Source of the DNA: Megascapheus bottae
Taxonomy: Eukaryota > Chordata > Mammalia > Rodentia > Geomyidae
Direction: 5' to 3'
Length of the DNA: 64,000 nt
NCBI GenBank assembly: GCA_024803745.1
Contig: JANJXV010000020.1
Span: 18,392,777 to 18,456,776 of the forward strand
The notes under the pieces were generated by a model that was given only the letters and a program-made list of their open reading frames with translations, was not told the DNA's origin and did no database searches. Positions 21,529-32,280 of the stretch are shown here, piece by piece. Both the position numbers and the translations under genes were made by a program. How positions within the stretch are numbered: position 1 is the stretch's first letter; the number at the start of each line of letters is the position of its first letter.

Positions 21529-23233
21529 AGTCCTCTACCAGAAAGTGATCCTAAGTAAGCTTTAGGACCACAGAGAACTCAGGCAGAGAGGAAAAAAAGG
21601 AAGAATACCGGCGCGAAAAGAGAGCTTGGAGCCACGCCACCCGTGGAGCAGGAGAAAAAGGCTCTTCTGAATCAGAGCAGAGACAGCACATCTTGACAGC
21701 ACAGACCCACCGGGGGCAGACAGAGCCACACAGAGCCTACGCGAGCCCAGAGCTGACATCCGGCCGTGCACAGACCTGCCAGCTTCACGGAACTGGAGAA
21801 TCCAGCAACTTGTGAGTACCTCCTAGGAGAAGTTTCCACTTCTGCTCCCTGAACGGCATTGGGAGGGAGCTCCTCCCCAACCAGCTGAGAGCAGCGCCAT
21901 CTTGACTGCCGGCAAAGACCTGGCCAAAGCAATTGGAGCCTGAGAGGTGTTGCTGACAGCGCCATCTTTCTAACTGGCAAAGTATTTCCTAGAGATCCCT
22001 TAGCTGGGAATCTGGCCCCAGCACTGCTGAAGTCCATCACCTGCCCCGGCCAAAGACCTGGTAAACAAAGCCTCCTGCGCATCTTTCAGCTTTGTTCTAC
22101 CAAACAAGCAATCTGATCCAAAAAACCACAAAGCCAAATCACAAGAGAAAAAGATTTTGTGAAGTGTTTAGATCCCGAATTTAGTGCAGACATAAGTTTC
22201 TTATCCTGCTCCCCCCCCCCCACACACACACACAAACTGAAGAATAACCTGTTTTTTTCTTCTACCCCCATTTCATTTGCATTTTTAGATGTTCTTATTT
22301 TTCTCTTTGCCATTTAACCTACACTTTTTTTTCTAATGTTATGATCCATTCCTTTTTTTTTTCTCCTCTCTTTTCCTGCAATCCTGCTGTCACTGAGGTC
22401 ATTCCTAGAAACACAGTGACAGCTCTGGGTACAGTCTGAATAAAAATAATATCCATATTGATACACTCACCTGCTTTTTAAACTCCTGGTTCTCCAACCC
22501 TAGTATCTCTTGGGTAAGAACTCAGAACAGTGAAGAATCTCCCCCCACCTTTTCTTTTGCTGTTGTTGTTTTTGTTTTTGTTTCTGTTTTTCTGTGTGTG
22601 TGTGTTCTGTTTTCTTTTATTTTGTTGTTGTTTTCTTTCTTTTTTTTTTGAAAATTGAATCATTGAAATCTCCTGTATCTACCTCCCTCTTTTCTCTATA
22701 TATTCTTCTTATTACACTTCTTATTTTCATAAGTTTTATCTAAGTTCATCTAAACTTTCTACTCAAATATCCTACCTGTCTATCACCTTAGGTCAGTTAT
22801 CCTTACACGATATCTTTTCTTTTCTTCATTACTATAATAATCTTAGACCCCTGCATTATTCTTTTCCTACCTCCCTTCTTGTCTTTCATATTATTTTTCT
22901 ATCTCTAGTCCTTTGTTCATCCTTCAACTTATAATGCATAAATAAACATTTGATGGTTGTTGAGCAATGCTTTGTATCTAGGCGTTCAATTATACTCTAG
23001 GTCCAGAGGGACTTAAATACAATAGAGATCGGATTGAGGGGCTATTGTTTTGGTCGTAAATCAGTAATGTGTGGTTGTATTAGATTTGTATGTAAGTGCA
23101 CAAAAAGAAAGAGAGAGTGATATTACCAATCTAAAAGAGCGAACATCTATTGTCAGCCAACTAAAAAGGTCTAGGTTAGTTATATCTGAAAAATTATAAT
23201 GTTGTTTAGTATTAATCTTGCTCCCATTTTCAA
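21529..23233 (+). promoter_or_regulatory. L1 copy B 5' UTR
   Basis: About 1.7 kb. The first 550 bp are CpG-bearing ('accggcgcgaaaagagag'), followed by a C run with (CA)n at 22208-22236, a T-rich stretch with TTGTTG units to about 22660, and an AT-rich part before the ORF1 start. Colinear with 5558-7048. Expected to hold the L1 internal promoter. Confidence 0.7.
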
Positions 23234-23699
23234 ATGAGCAGAACAAGAAACTCAAGAAAAATGTCAAATCAAGGAATAGCATCTCCCAACCAACATAAAC
23301 AGGCAATGGAGCAGTCAGTGGCAAATCTAGAGGAGAGTCTTCCAAATGCTATACAAATGCAATTGATAAACATCATTAATGAAAAGTGTAAAAACATAAA
23401 GATAGAGATAAGGGAGGAAGCCACAGCTAAACAAGAGGAAACCATAAACAAGGTGATACATGAAAAAGGGGAAGCCATAAAGGAGGCCATAATAAGGGTT
23501 TTTCAAAGAAAAATGGACGTATTCATAGAATCCACAAACAAAAAGGTGACCGAACTCCAACAAATGTCCAAAGAGAATAAAGCTGCTGAGCTAACCACTG
23601 AAGTGGAAATCAAGGAGGTAAAGAAATCCATACATGATCTAAGGCAAGAGATGCAAGGCATCAACAATGAGCAATTAGAAGCAAGGGAGATGAAGAATA
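23234..23699 (+). pseudogene. L1 ORF1 N-terminal remnant, copy B
   Basis: Opens with MSRTRNSRKMSNQGIASPNQ and stays open for 157 codons. It contains the coiled-coil part (lysine/glutamate-rich heptads, including KEVKKSIHDLRQEMQGINNE). After 'gagatgaagaataa' at 23699 the text departs from copy A. Copy A continues 'ggcagaaag'; here it jumps to 'catctaagtatcac', which I read as the spacer before ORF2. The RRM and the C-terminal domain are therefore deleted. Over the shared 150 residues copy B lacks the TAA found in copy A, so it is the better N-terminal reference of the two. Confidence 0.88.
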
Positions 23700-23759
23700 A
23701 CATCTAAGTATCACAAAAACTATCAACACAAGCCCTAATAAAAGCTTTTAAAAATGTCA

Positions 23760-23985
23760 CTTTGTTATCTGATATATTGAATTTATTTGTATTTGGATAT
23801 TTGAAATTTGATAGGGAAGGGGGGAAAACCAAGATGGGTGGGGGGTGGGGGGGGAGGGAAACGGGTACCAAGACATGTGAAAGGGAATCAATGTATGTGA
23901 ATTAATGCACCTTCTATCTGGCAAATATCATGTAACCCTTTTACTAATTACAATAAAAAATAAAATAAAAAAAATAAAATTAAAA
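23760..23985 (+). mobile_element. 3'-only L1 insertion inside copy B
   Basis: Begins within the 3' UTR at 'ctttgttatctgatatattg' and ends in an A-rich tail. aaaaatgtca flanks it at 23750-23759 and 23986-23995. It contains a long G-rich purine tract (23812-23870). It is younger than copy B because it interrupts it. Confidence 0.88.
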
Positions 23986-23999
23986 AAAAATGTCAGGAA

Positions 24000-26900
24000 A
24001 TAATACTTCTCATTCCTGACTCTCAATATCAATGGATTTAACTCTCCAATTAAACGACATCCTCATATCAGATAAAATAGAATTCAAACTAAAATTAGTG
24101 AGAAAAGACAAAGAAAGTTACTTAATACTACTAAAGGGATCTTTCCTCCAGGAGGACATAACCATCCTAAATATCTACACATCTAATTCCGGAGCTCCGA
24201 ACTTCATCAAGCAAACTTTACTTTCACTTAGAATTGAACAACTATATAGACCAACTAGACCTAACAGACATCTGCAGATTATTCCACCCAGCAATAACAC
24301 AATATACATTGTTTTCAGCAGCACATGGAACATTTTCCAAAACAGACCACATTTTAGGCCATAAAACAAACCTGGACAGATTCAGAAACACTGAAATTAT
24401 TCCCTGCACTCTCTCAGACCACAAGGGCATTAAACTGGAACTGAACACCCATCTCCATCAAGGAAACCTTGTAACTCATGGAGATTGAACAACATACTGT
24501 TGAATCACCAATGGGTCATCAAAGAGATCAGAACAGAAATCCAACAGTTTATGAAATTTAACAAAAAGGAGCACACAAAATACCAGCTCCTTTGGGACAA
24601 GGCAAAGGCAATACTCAGAGGAAAATTTATAGCTCTCAGTGCCTACAATAACAAATTGGAAAAATTGCAAACCAACTATTTAATGTGTCACCTTAACATC
24701 CTGGAAAAAGAGCAAAAACCAACCCTAATCCCACTAGGAGGAAGCAAATTATTAAAATCAAAGCAGAATTAAATGATTTGGAATCCAAAAAAACTATAGA
24801 AAGATTCAACAAAACAATGAGTTGGTTCTTTGAATTAACAAAATTGACAAACCCTTAGAAAATCTTACCAAAAATAGAAGGGAGCATACCGAAATAAACA
24901 AAGTCACAGACAAATATGGTAATATCATGACAGAAATGACCAAGATCCAGAGTATCATGAGGGAATACTTCTCAAACCTTTATGCCAACAAATTTGAGAA
25001 TCTAGAAGAAATAGATGAATTCCTAGCCAATATTAACATACCCACACAGAACCAAGAAGAACTAACCGAACTAAATAGGTCTATTTCAAGCTCTGAAATA
25101 GAAATGGCAATAGGAGGCCTTCCACCTAAGTAAAGCCCAGGGCCAGATGGATTCATAGCTGAATTCTATAAGGTCTTCAAAGCAGAGCTCACACCAATAC
25201 TCCTCAAGCTCTTCAACAAAATTGAAAATGAAGGTTCTTTACCAAACTCATTCTATGAAGCCAGTATAACCCTCATCCCCAAACCAGACAGACATTCATC
25301 AAAGAAAGAGAACTATAGACCTATTTCTTTGATGAACATCAATGTAAAACTTCTCAACAAAATACTGGCCAACCGTCTAGAACAACTCATCAAAAAAAAT
25401 TATACACTATGATCAAACAGGATTCATCACAGGGAGGCAAAGCTGGTTCAACATACACAAATCAATTAATATAATTCAACCCATCAGCAGGAGCAAGGAG
25501 AAAAATCACATGATCAATAGATGCAGAAAAGGCATTTGACAAGATCCAACACCCCTTTATGTTAAAAGCTTTGGAGAAACTAGGAATCAATGGAACATTC
25601 CTCAATACAATAAAGGCTATGTATGACAAACTGACAGCTAGTATTATACTTAATGGCTAAAAGCTAAAGCCATTCCCTCTAAAATCAGGAATGAGACAAG
25701 GATGCCCACTCTCTCCACTCCTCTTTAACATAGTATTAGAATTACTAGCCAGAGCAATGAGGCAAGAAGAAAGCATAAAGTGGATCCAAGTAGGGCAAGA
25801 GGAAGTAAAACTTTCCCTCTTTGCAGATGACATGATTCTGTTATTAAAGAATGCTAAAGACTCTACTCCCAAGCTCCTTGAGCTGATTCAAAACTTTGGA
25901 AAAGTAAAATTAACCCTCAAAATCTACTGCCTTCCTCTACACCAACAGTGAGAGGAATGAGACAATAATCAGGAAAGCAACTCCTTTTGCAATACCCTCA
26001 AAGAAAATAAAGTACCTAAGAATTACCTTAGCTAAGAATGTAAAGGACCTTTTTGATGAAAACTTTAAAAAACTAAAAAAGGAAATTAATGCAGAACTGA
26101 GGGAATGGAAAAACTTCCCATGCTCCTGGATTGGAAGAATCAACATTGTGAGAATTACAATCTTGCCAAGGGCTATCTACAAATTCATTGCAATACCCAT
26201 CAATATTCCATTGTCATTCTTTAAAGAAATAGAAGAGGCAATCCAAAATTTCATATGGAATAATAAAAGACCCCGTATAGCAAAAAAACTTCTTAGCAGA
26301 AAGAATAGCATAGGAGGAATTTCAATTCCAAACTTTAGACTTTATTACAGAGCTATAATAATCAAAACAGCTTGGTCCTGGCACAAGAACAGGCCAGAAG
26401 ACCAATGGAATAGAACTGAAGACCCAGATATGAAACCACAGATGTATGGCCACCTAATCTTTGACAAGGGAGCCAAAAAAATAGACTGGAAGAAAGACAG
26501 CCTCTTCAACAAGTTGTGCTGGCAGAACTGGTTAAGCACCTGCAGAAAACTAAAGTTGAATCCTTCTTTGTCACCCTGCACTAGAATTAACACCAAATTG
26601 GTCAAAGACCTGGAGGTAAAAGCTGACACACTGAAAACTTTACAAGAAAGAATAGGAGATACACTAGGCCTCCTTGGCACAGGTCGAAACTTTCTTAATA
26701 AGGACCAAAAATCCCAACAAAACAGAGAAAGTCTGGATAAGTGGGACTGCGTTAAACTGTAGAGCAAAGGACAAAGGACATAGTTAGTAAATTAATTAGG
26801 AAGCCTACAGAGTGGGAGATCTTCACCAACCATACAATGGACAAAGGCCTCATATCTAAAATATATCAACAGCTCAAAAAATTGAATCACTCCAAAACTA

Positions 26901-27551
26901 ATCTCCAAAGTAACAACCATCACATTACAAGATGGTCCAAAGACTTAAAGAGAGTCTTCTCTGAAGAAGAAACAAACATGGCCTATAGACACGTGAAGAA
27001 ATGCTCAACATCTCTGGTCGTAAAAGAAATGTAAATCAAAATAACTCTAAAATTCTACCTCACTCCAGTTAGAATGGCGAGGATCAAGAAATCTAATAAC
27101 AACAGATGCTGGAGGGGATGTGGCCAGGAGGGATCACTACTACACATTTGGTGGGAGTGCAAACTTGTTCAACCACTATGGAAAGCAGTAAAGCAGTTCC
27201 TCAAAAGACTAAACATAGAGCTCCCCTATGACCCAGCAATTCCACTACTTGGCATTTACCCAATCATCCAGAAACAAGGACATACTAAATCCACTAGCAC
27301 AACAATGTTCATTGCAGCACTATTTACCATAGCAAAGATATGGAACCAACCTAGATGTCCCTCAGTTGATGAATGGATCAACAAGATGTGGTATTTGTAC
27401 ACAATGGAATTCCATGCTGTTGTCAGAAAAAATGACATTGCTCCATTTGTTAGGAAATGGAAAGACTTTGAAAAAAATCATAGTAAGTGAAGTAAGCCAG
27501 ACTCAAAGGAACTTAGGCTCAATAATTTTCCTCATTTGTCATAATCAGTAG
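24000..27551 (+). pseudogene. L1 ORF2 remnant (EN, RT, C-terminal domain), copy B
   Basis: The N-terminal block S-F-L-T-L-N-I-N-G-F-N is at 24010-24042, the start of the apurinic-like endonuclease. Most of the endonuclease core is deleted near 24063, and its end (G-S-F-L-Q-E-D-I-T-I-L-N, later S-D-H-K-G-I-K-L-E-L) is in 24140-24450, in two frames. The RT part has a TAA at 25131-25133 just before P-G-P-D-G-F, then an intact catalytic F-A-D-D at 25820-25831. A 204-codon open piece runs 26148-26762, and the cysteine block H-I-W-W-E-C with R-G-C-G-Q-E-G is near 27100-27160, where Ile replaces the usual Cys. The end N-Q-stop is at 27551. Not functional. Confidence 0.92.
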
Positions 27552-27968
27552 AAACCTTGGGCTCTCCTAGCAAAGATTTGGAATAGAGCAAAACCTTGAT
27601 AAATAAGGCCATATAGTACGACACCAAATGAAAGGATCTCAAGGATATAGAATCATAAGACATATAATGAATGATTGTTGTCCTTAAAGTACTATGTTAT
27701 CTCTCATCTCTTTTGCTGTCCCTTGGTTATATCATTTTGTTACAGTATCTCACTTTGTTACCTGATATATCGGATATATTTGTATTTGGTTATTTGAAAC
27801 TGGATAGGGAAGGGGGGAAAACAAGATGAGGGGTGGGGCCCGGGGGGGAGGGAAATGGGGAAACAAGACATGTCAAATGGTATCACTGCATGTGAATTAA
27901 TAATGCACCTTCTATCTGGCCAATATCATGTAACCCTTCTATTAATTACAATAAAAATATATGAAAAA

Positions 27969-28184
27969 AGAATTAATGTACCCACTACCTGATGAATATA
28001 ACTGTATCCTCTTTATACGTCACCCTGACAATAATATACAATAAAATTGAAAGAAAGAAGCAAGAAATATATTCATTACCCACTCATTCAACTGTGACTC
28101 CACTGTACATCACCTTTACAATAAAAATTAAATTAAAATAAAAAGACAAATATTATATAAAAAGAAAAAGAAGTAGAGAGCAGA
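27969..28184 (+). mobile_element. Older L1 3' tails after copy B
   Basis: 'aatgtacccactacctgatg' and 'aatataactgtatcc' then 'acaataaaattg' match the 3' tail of the older lineage at 47186-47260. A second decayed tail ('cattacccactcattc' ... 'caccttta caataaaaatt') follows at 28066-28130. The last 40 bp belong to the ancient L1 that resumes at 29019. Confidence 0.6.
28169..28184. repeat. Target duplication of L1 copy D (left)
   Basis: agaagtagagagcaga is repeated exactly at 29019-29034, and neighbouring A residues may extend it. Confidence 0.93.
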
Positions 28185-28601
28185 TCACTACTACACTGTT
28201 GATGGGAGTGCAAACTTGTTCGACCACAATGGAAATCATTATGGCAGTTCCTCAAAAGACTAACCATAGAGCTCCCCTATGACCCAGCAATTCCACTAGT
28301 TGGCATTTACCCAATGATTGAGAAACAAGGAAATACTAAAACCACTAGCACAACGATGTTCATTGCAGCACTGTTTACCTTGGTAAAGATATGGAACCAA
28401 CCCAGATGCCCCTCAATTGATGAATGAATCAATAAGATGTGGTATTTATACTCAATGCGATTCTATGCTGCTGTCAGAAAGAATGGCATCGTCCCATTTG
28501 TAAGGAAATGGAAAGCCTTAGAAAAAATCATTATAAGTGACATAAGCCAGACTGAAATGCACATAGGCTCAATGGTTTCATTCAGTTGTCATAATCAGTA
28601 G
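28185..28601 (+). pseudogene. L1 ORF2 C-terminal remnant, copy D
   Basis: Only the last ~139 codon positions of ORF2p, beginning just before the conserved H-C-W-W-E-C position and ending at the shared N-Q-stop. Stops and small indels break it (for example 'gatgaatgaatcaataag' where others read 'gatgaatggatcaacaag'). Too short and broken for any role. Confidence 0.8.
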
Positions 28602-29018
28602 AAACCTTGGGCTCTCCTAGCAGAGATTTACAATAGAACAAAACTTAGATACATAAAGCTGTATACTATGATGCTAAATGAAAGGACCTCCAGGATATAG
28701 AAACAAAAGTCATATAATAAGTGATTGTTATCCTTAATGTATTATATTATCTCTCATCTCTTTTGCTGTCCCTTAGTTATCCCATATTGTTACAGTATTT
28801 CCTGGTTATGTGAAATATTATATATAGGCCTATTTGGTTATTTGAAATCAGATAGGGAATGGGGGACAATAAAATGAGGGTGCAGGGAAGGGAAATGGAG
28901 ACCAAGACATGAGAAATGGTTATCAATATATGTGAAGTAATGCACCTTCTATCTGGTGAATATAATGTAACCCTTCTATTTATTACAATAAAAATTTGGA
29001 AAAAATTAATAAAAAAAA
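28185..29018 (+). mobile_element. L1 copy D: 5'-truncated
   Basis: 834 bp with a perfect 16-bp duplication. It starts in the ORF2 C-terminal block ('tcactactacactgttgatg'), ORF2 ends at 28601, and the 3' UTR ends in an A-rich tail. It landed in the 3' UTR of an ancient L1. Confidence 0.93.
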
Positions 29019-29405
29019 AGAAGTAGAGAGCAGAGGGTAGTTGCCAGACAACTGAAGAAAGCCGTGGGAAAGGAAGGGTCAGAGGGAGTTTGACTGATGG
29101 GTACTAAATTATTGTCAAGTCAGAGCAAGAGAGCCTGGTATGCTTTTGTACCATAGATAACAATAACAGATTGAACACAGGAGACAGTAGATGACAATAA
29201 CAGATTGAACATTTAAAAGGCTACAAACAAGAATTTTGGAAGCTTCCACCATAAAGGGAAGAGGTTTGAGGAGATAGGTATATATATATTTTAATCTGAC
29301 TTAAACATTCAGTGATATATATGGGTATGGTTATGAAAAAATATGTGACACTCCATTAATATATACCCTTTTTATATATGAATGTATCAATTAAAAGTTA
29401 TAAAA
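29019..29405 (+). mobile_element. Ancient L1 3' UTR (L1M-like)
   Basis: 'agaagtagagagcagagggt', 'agttgccagacaactg', 'actgatgggtactaaatt', 'ataacaataacagattga' and the end 'tatgtatcaatt'-like 'aatgtatcaattaaaagtta' follow the order of an old mammalian L1 3' UTR known across placentals. Confidence 0.75.
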
Positions 29406-29524
29406 TAGTATATTTTCTTCATGGGAGCAAAACCTAAAAATTGAATACATTGGAGTAATTTAAAATTTCAATCCTGAAAAAAATATTTTAAAAGATTAGG
29501 TATGGGCAAGCTTTCATATACATT

Positions 29525-29700
29525 TTATTATTTGATTATTTGAAATAGGAAAGGGAAGTGGGGAAACGAGATGATTAGGAGGGGGTGGGAGGGAAGGAAA
29601 TGGGGAAAACGTAAGAAGGGGTATCAATGTGTAAAAAGTAATATAGCTACAATATGATGAATATAACTGTAACACCATTATATATTACAATAAAAAATTA
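29525..29700 (+). mobile_element. Older-lineage L1 3' end
   Basis: 'ttgattatttgaaataggaa', 'cgagatgattaggaggg' and 'gaatataactgtaacacc' match the older 3' UTR at 47080-47240. Confidence 0.8.
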
Positions 29701-29702
29701 AC

Positions 29703-29845
29703 AAAGGGAGGGTAATGGGGACCAAGACATGTGGAAGGGTACCAATGTATGTGAATTAATGCACCTTCTATCTGGCAAATATCATGTAACCCTTTTATTA
29801 AATACAATAAAAAATATTTTAAAAAATTTAAAAAAGGAAACAATA
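29703..29845 (+). mobile_element. Younger L1 3' end, head-to-tail with the previous
   Basis: Starts 'aagggagggtaatggggacc', then 'gcaccttctatctggcaaat' and 'acccttttattaaatacaat', the young 3' UTR. It abuts the A-tail of the older 3' end, as expected for an insertion into an A-rich tail. Confidence 0.8.
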
Positions 29846-30605
29846 GAGGGAAAATGATGCTCAAGGTAAAAGCAACCAAAAGCAAAGGAATAGATGAGCA
29901 CCAATGTGAGACAGAATTGGTGCTTGAATTTGACTCTGAACATGCTTCCTTTATAAAGGAAAGTCATTTGATAGATGGATTATCAAGGAAACCTTTGAAT
30001 GTCACCATGAAGAATTCACCTTTGATGTAGCATGCAGTGTGTGTTTATGACCATGTAGATGTCCTGATTAGAACCTTTTTCTTTGTAATTTAGGTATTCA
30101 AGAGAATGGTCCTGAGCTGCTTAGCCAGGAAGAAAGCCATCGAAGGCAGACTCTGGTGGGGTAGGGGGAGATGTAAAAGAAAATGTAAAGGAAACATCTG
30201 TAGGATTTAAAAACCACTTGAATCCTGAGGAAATTGGGCACTTTCTCTTGCTCATGTTGTTAAAACAACTGCCTGAAAATGAATGTGATCCCTGACTCAG
30301 ATGAGCATACAGAGACCTTTTCACTATCTCTCAGAAGGATTCATGGTCCCCCTCTCTCTCTTGATTCTATACTACAATGAACCAAATTTTACTTAGCTTT
30401 ATGCCTCTTTGACTTTATGAATATTGTCCTAATGGCCTCTTGGATGCTTCATTCTTCTTTTTAAATGGCTTGCTCATACTAAAGCCTTGAGTATTCGGCT
30501 CATGCAAAGCATTTCTTGTAAAGCACACAAGGTATGAATCATTGCAGTCTGGATTCAGACAGCCTTTTAGTGGGTCCTCCAGAACAGCACTTGTAGCACT
30601 TCATC
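29846..30605. other. Unique noncoding sequence
   Basis: Less AT-rich than average. No exon or repeat recognised. Confidence 0.45.
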
Positions 30606-30609
30606 TGTT

Positions 30610-30760
30610 TGCTTGTCAGCCTCTCCCCCAATCTAATACAAGATCACTAAGAAGAGACATTGTTTATTCTCCTTTGTAACCCCAGGATGTAATGCACTCC
30701 TTGGCAATGAGCAGGTACATTATGAGTAGTGAATAAATTAATAAGTGCAAGTATGAAATG
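30610..30760 (+). mobile_element. L2 3' end fragment
   Basis: 'atctaatacaagatcactaa', 'gacattgtttattctccttt', 'gtaaccccaggatgtaatgc' and 'gtgaataaattaataagtgc' follow the L2 3' end order (actagactgtaagctc, gggaccatgtctgtct, tatccccagtgcctag, ctcaataaatatttg). Confidence 0.55.
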
Positions 30761-31160
30761 GCATTGATGTTTGAAGCCTGAGTCATTAGGAGGCAAATGT
30801 TGCCATTTGTTGACATAGGAAATCAAAGAATGGGCTAAGAAACTGGGAATCGAGACCAGTTGATTTCAGGGACAGGTAAACAACTGTCAATATAAGTATG
30901 AAGGAGAGTGATGATGGCATTACATTAGCACCTACATCAGGAGCCAAGCCTGGGAAGTGGGTGGATTGTATTAGAAGAAAGAAGAGAGACAAGATGAGGA
31001 CTAAAGTGGAAAAAGGTGCCAATTGGTTATGGTTTTCTTAATGAATTATAAATAAGACATTCATTTGTAAGATATAGAAAAGAAATTTAAAATGGAGTCT
31101 TATAGTCAAAGTGATTCATAACCTATTTGCTTAAGGAAGAAAAGCAAAGAAATAAAAAAA
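30761..31160. other. Unique noncoding sequence
   Basis: Nothing recognised. Confidence 0.4.
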
Positions 31161-31162
31161 TA

Positions 31163-31208
31163 AAGAAAGGAAGGAAGGAAGGAAGGAAGGAAGGAAGGAA
31201 GGAAGGAA

Positions 31209-31262
<54 letters not shown>

Positions 31263-31293
31263 AAAGAAAGAAAGAAAAGAAAGAAAGAAAAGG
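31163..31293. repeat. (GGAA)n/(GAAA)n purine microsatellite
   Basis: About 12 GGAA units then more than 16 GAAA units, purine-only on the plus strand for about 130 bp. The long open frames on both strands are products of the repeat, not genes. Confidence 0.97.
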
Positions 31294-31590
31294 TCATATT
31301 AAGGGTAACAGGGCAACAGGGCAACAGGGCTAAGAGTTCTGCTCTAGCTCTTGGACTTTTAGTTATGCCCTAGTTATCTGGTTGAATTGTTGAAGACATA
31401 AATGAATAAGTTACTCGATGGGATAAGGTCATAGAGAGGGAGAGACTGGAAACCCTCTGGAGAATTAGTGAAGGGAAAAGAAAAGTCATAAAGGAGGACC
31501 AAAAAGACAAAAATGAGAGGGGAAAAGTTAAAGAAAACAATTAAAATCAAGAAAAGAATGTAAATGATAAATGATTGCATTTAAACTTGA
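31294..31590. other. Unique purine-rich sequence
   Basis: A short tandem of 'gggcaaca' units at 31306-31330, otherwise nothing recognised. Confidence 0.4.
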
Positions 31591-31593
31591 CAA

Positions 31594-31785
31594 GTTGGTG
31601 AGCTCTAGTAGCTCATGCTTATAATCATAGCTACTCTGAAGTCCTAAAGGATCTCAATTTGAGACCATCTTGGGCCCAAAGTCTGATACTCTATCTCCAA
31701 AGTAATCAGAAAACAAAACAAAGACCAGAAGTGAAGTTTAAGTCTGGGTTTAAATCCAGGTACTGAAAAAACAATAACAATAAAA
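31594..31785 (+). mobile_element. B1-headed SINE, diverged
   Basis: 'gtagctcatgcttataatca', 'tagctactctgaagtcc', then 'tctatctccaaagtaatcag' and 'agaagtgaagtttaagtct'. Part of the right arm is missing. Confidence 0.7.
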
Positions 31786-32073
31786 ACTGAGACTACTCCT
31801 TGAAAAAATCTGAGTTATGCACTTAACATTAGAGATTTATAAGTAGTAAAACCACTCAACTGACAAGGATAGAAAAGATGAATATAAAGGATGTATTAAA
31901 GGCAGTGCATTAAGTTTAAAATATTAAGGCAGTGATGATGAGGAGTTATGTCCTAAAGACAAAGGATAGAAGAGAATGGGGCATATAGACACAGAAAAGT
32001 AGAGATCACTGAACAGAAGCAGTGAACAGCAACTTGAAATTGATGGGAGGACTCTTGAACAAGTCAACTTGTC
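31786..32073. other. Unique purine-rich sequence
   Basis: Nothing recognised. Confidence 0.35.
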
Positions 32074-32074
32074 A

Positions 32075-32280
32075 GCGGGGCCTAGCAGTGACTCATACCT
32101 ATAATCCTAGCAATTCAGAAGGTTTTCATATGAGAATCAGTGTTCAAACCAGACTGGGCAGAAAAATCTGAGACACTTCTCTCCAAATTAACAAACAAAC
32201 AAGCAAAAAAAAAAAGGAAGTGAAAAAAAAAAGCAAGTGAGAACTTGAGGACCTGAATTGAAGCCCCAATACTGACATAG
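32075..32280 (+). mobile_element. B1-headed SINE with internal A-rich patch
   Basis: 'gcagtgactcatacctataa', 'tcctagcaattcagaagg', 'tctgagacacttctctcc', then A-rich patches at 32206-32235 and the right-arm end 'cctgaattgaagcccc'. Confidence 0.75.

Larger units (their letters stand above)
21529..27968 (+). mobile_element. L1 copy B: long LINE-1 with ORF1 deletion
   Basis: Order: 5' UTR to 23233, ORF1 remnant 23234-23699, ORF1/ORF2 spacer to about 24000 (holding a later 3'-only L1), ORF2 remnant 24000-27551, 3' UTR 27552-27968 ending 'caataaaaatatatgaaaa'. The left end is set by the end of the LTR and is not proven by a duplication. Compared with copy A it has about 110 bp more 5' UTR and keeps the endonuclease end and the RT, but it lacks most of ORF1. 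All frames carry stops and indels. Confidence 0.85.

Noticed and set aside
31106..31333. Open frames on both strands coding for Lys/Glu/Arg or Ser/Phe/Leu repeats
   Set aside because: Both are translations of the (GGAA)n/(GAAA)n microsatellite.
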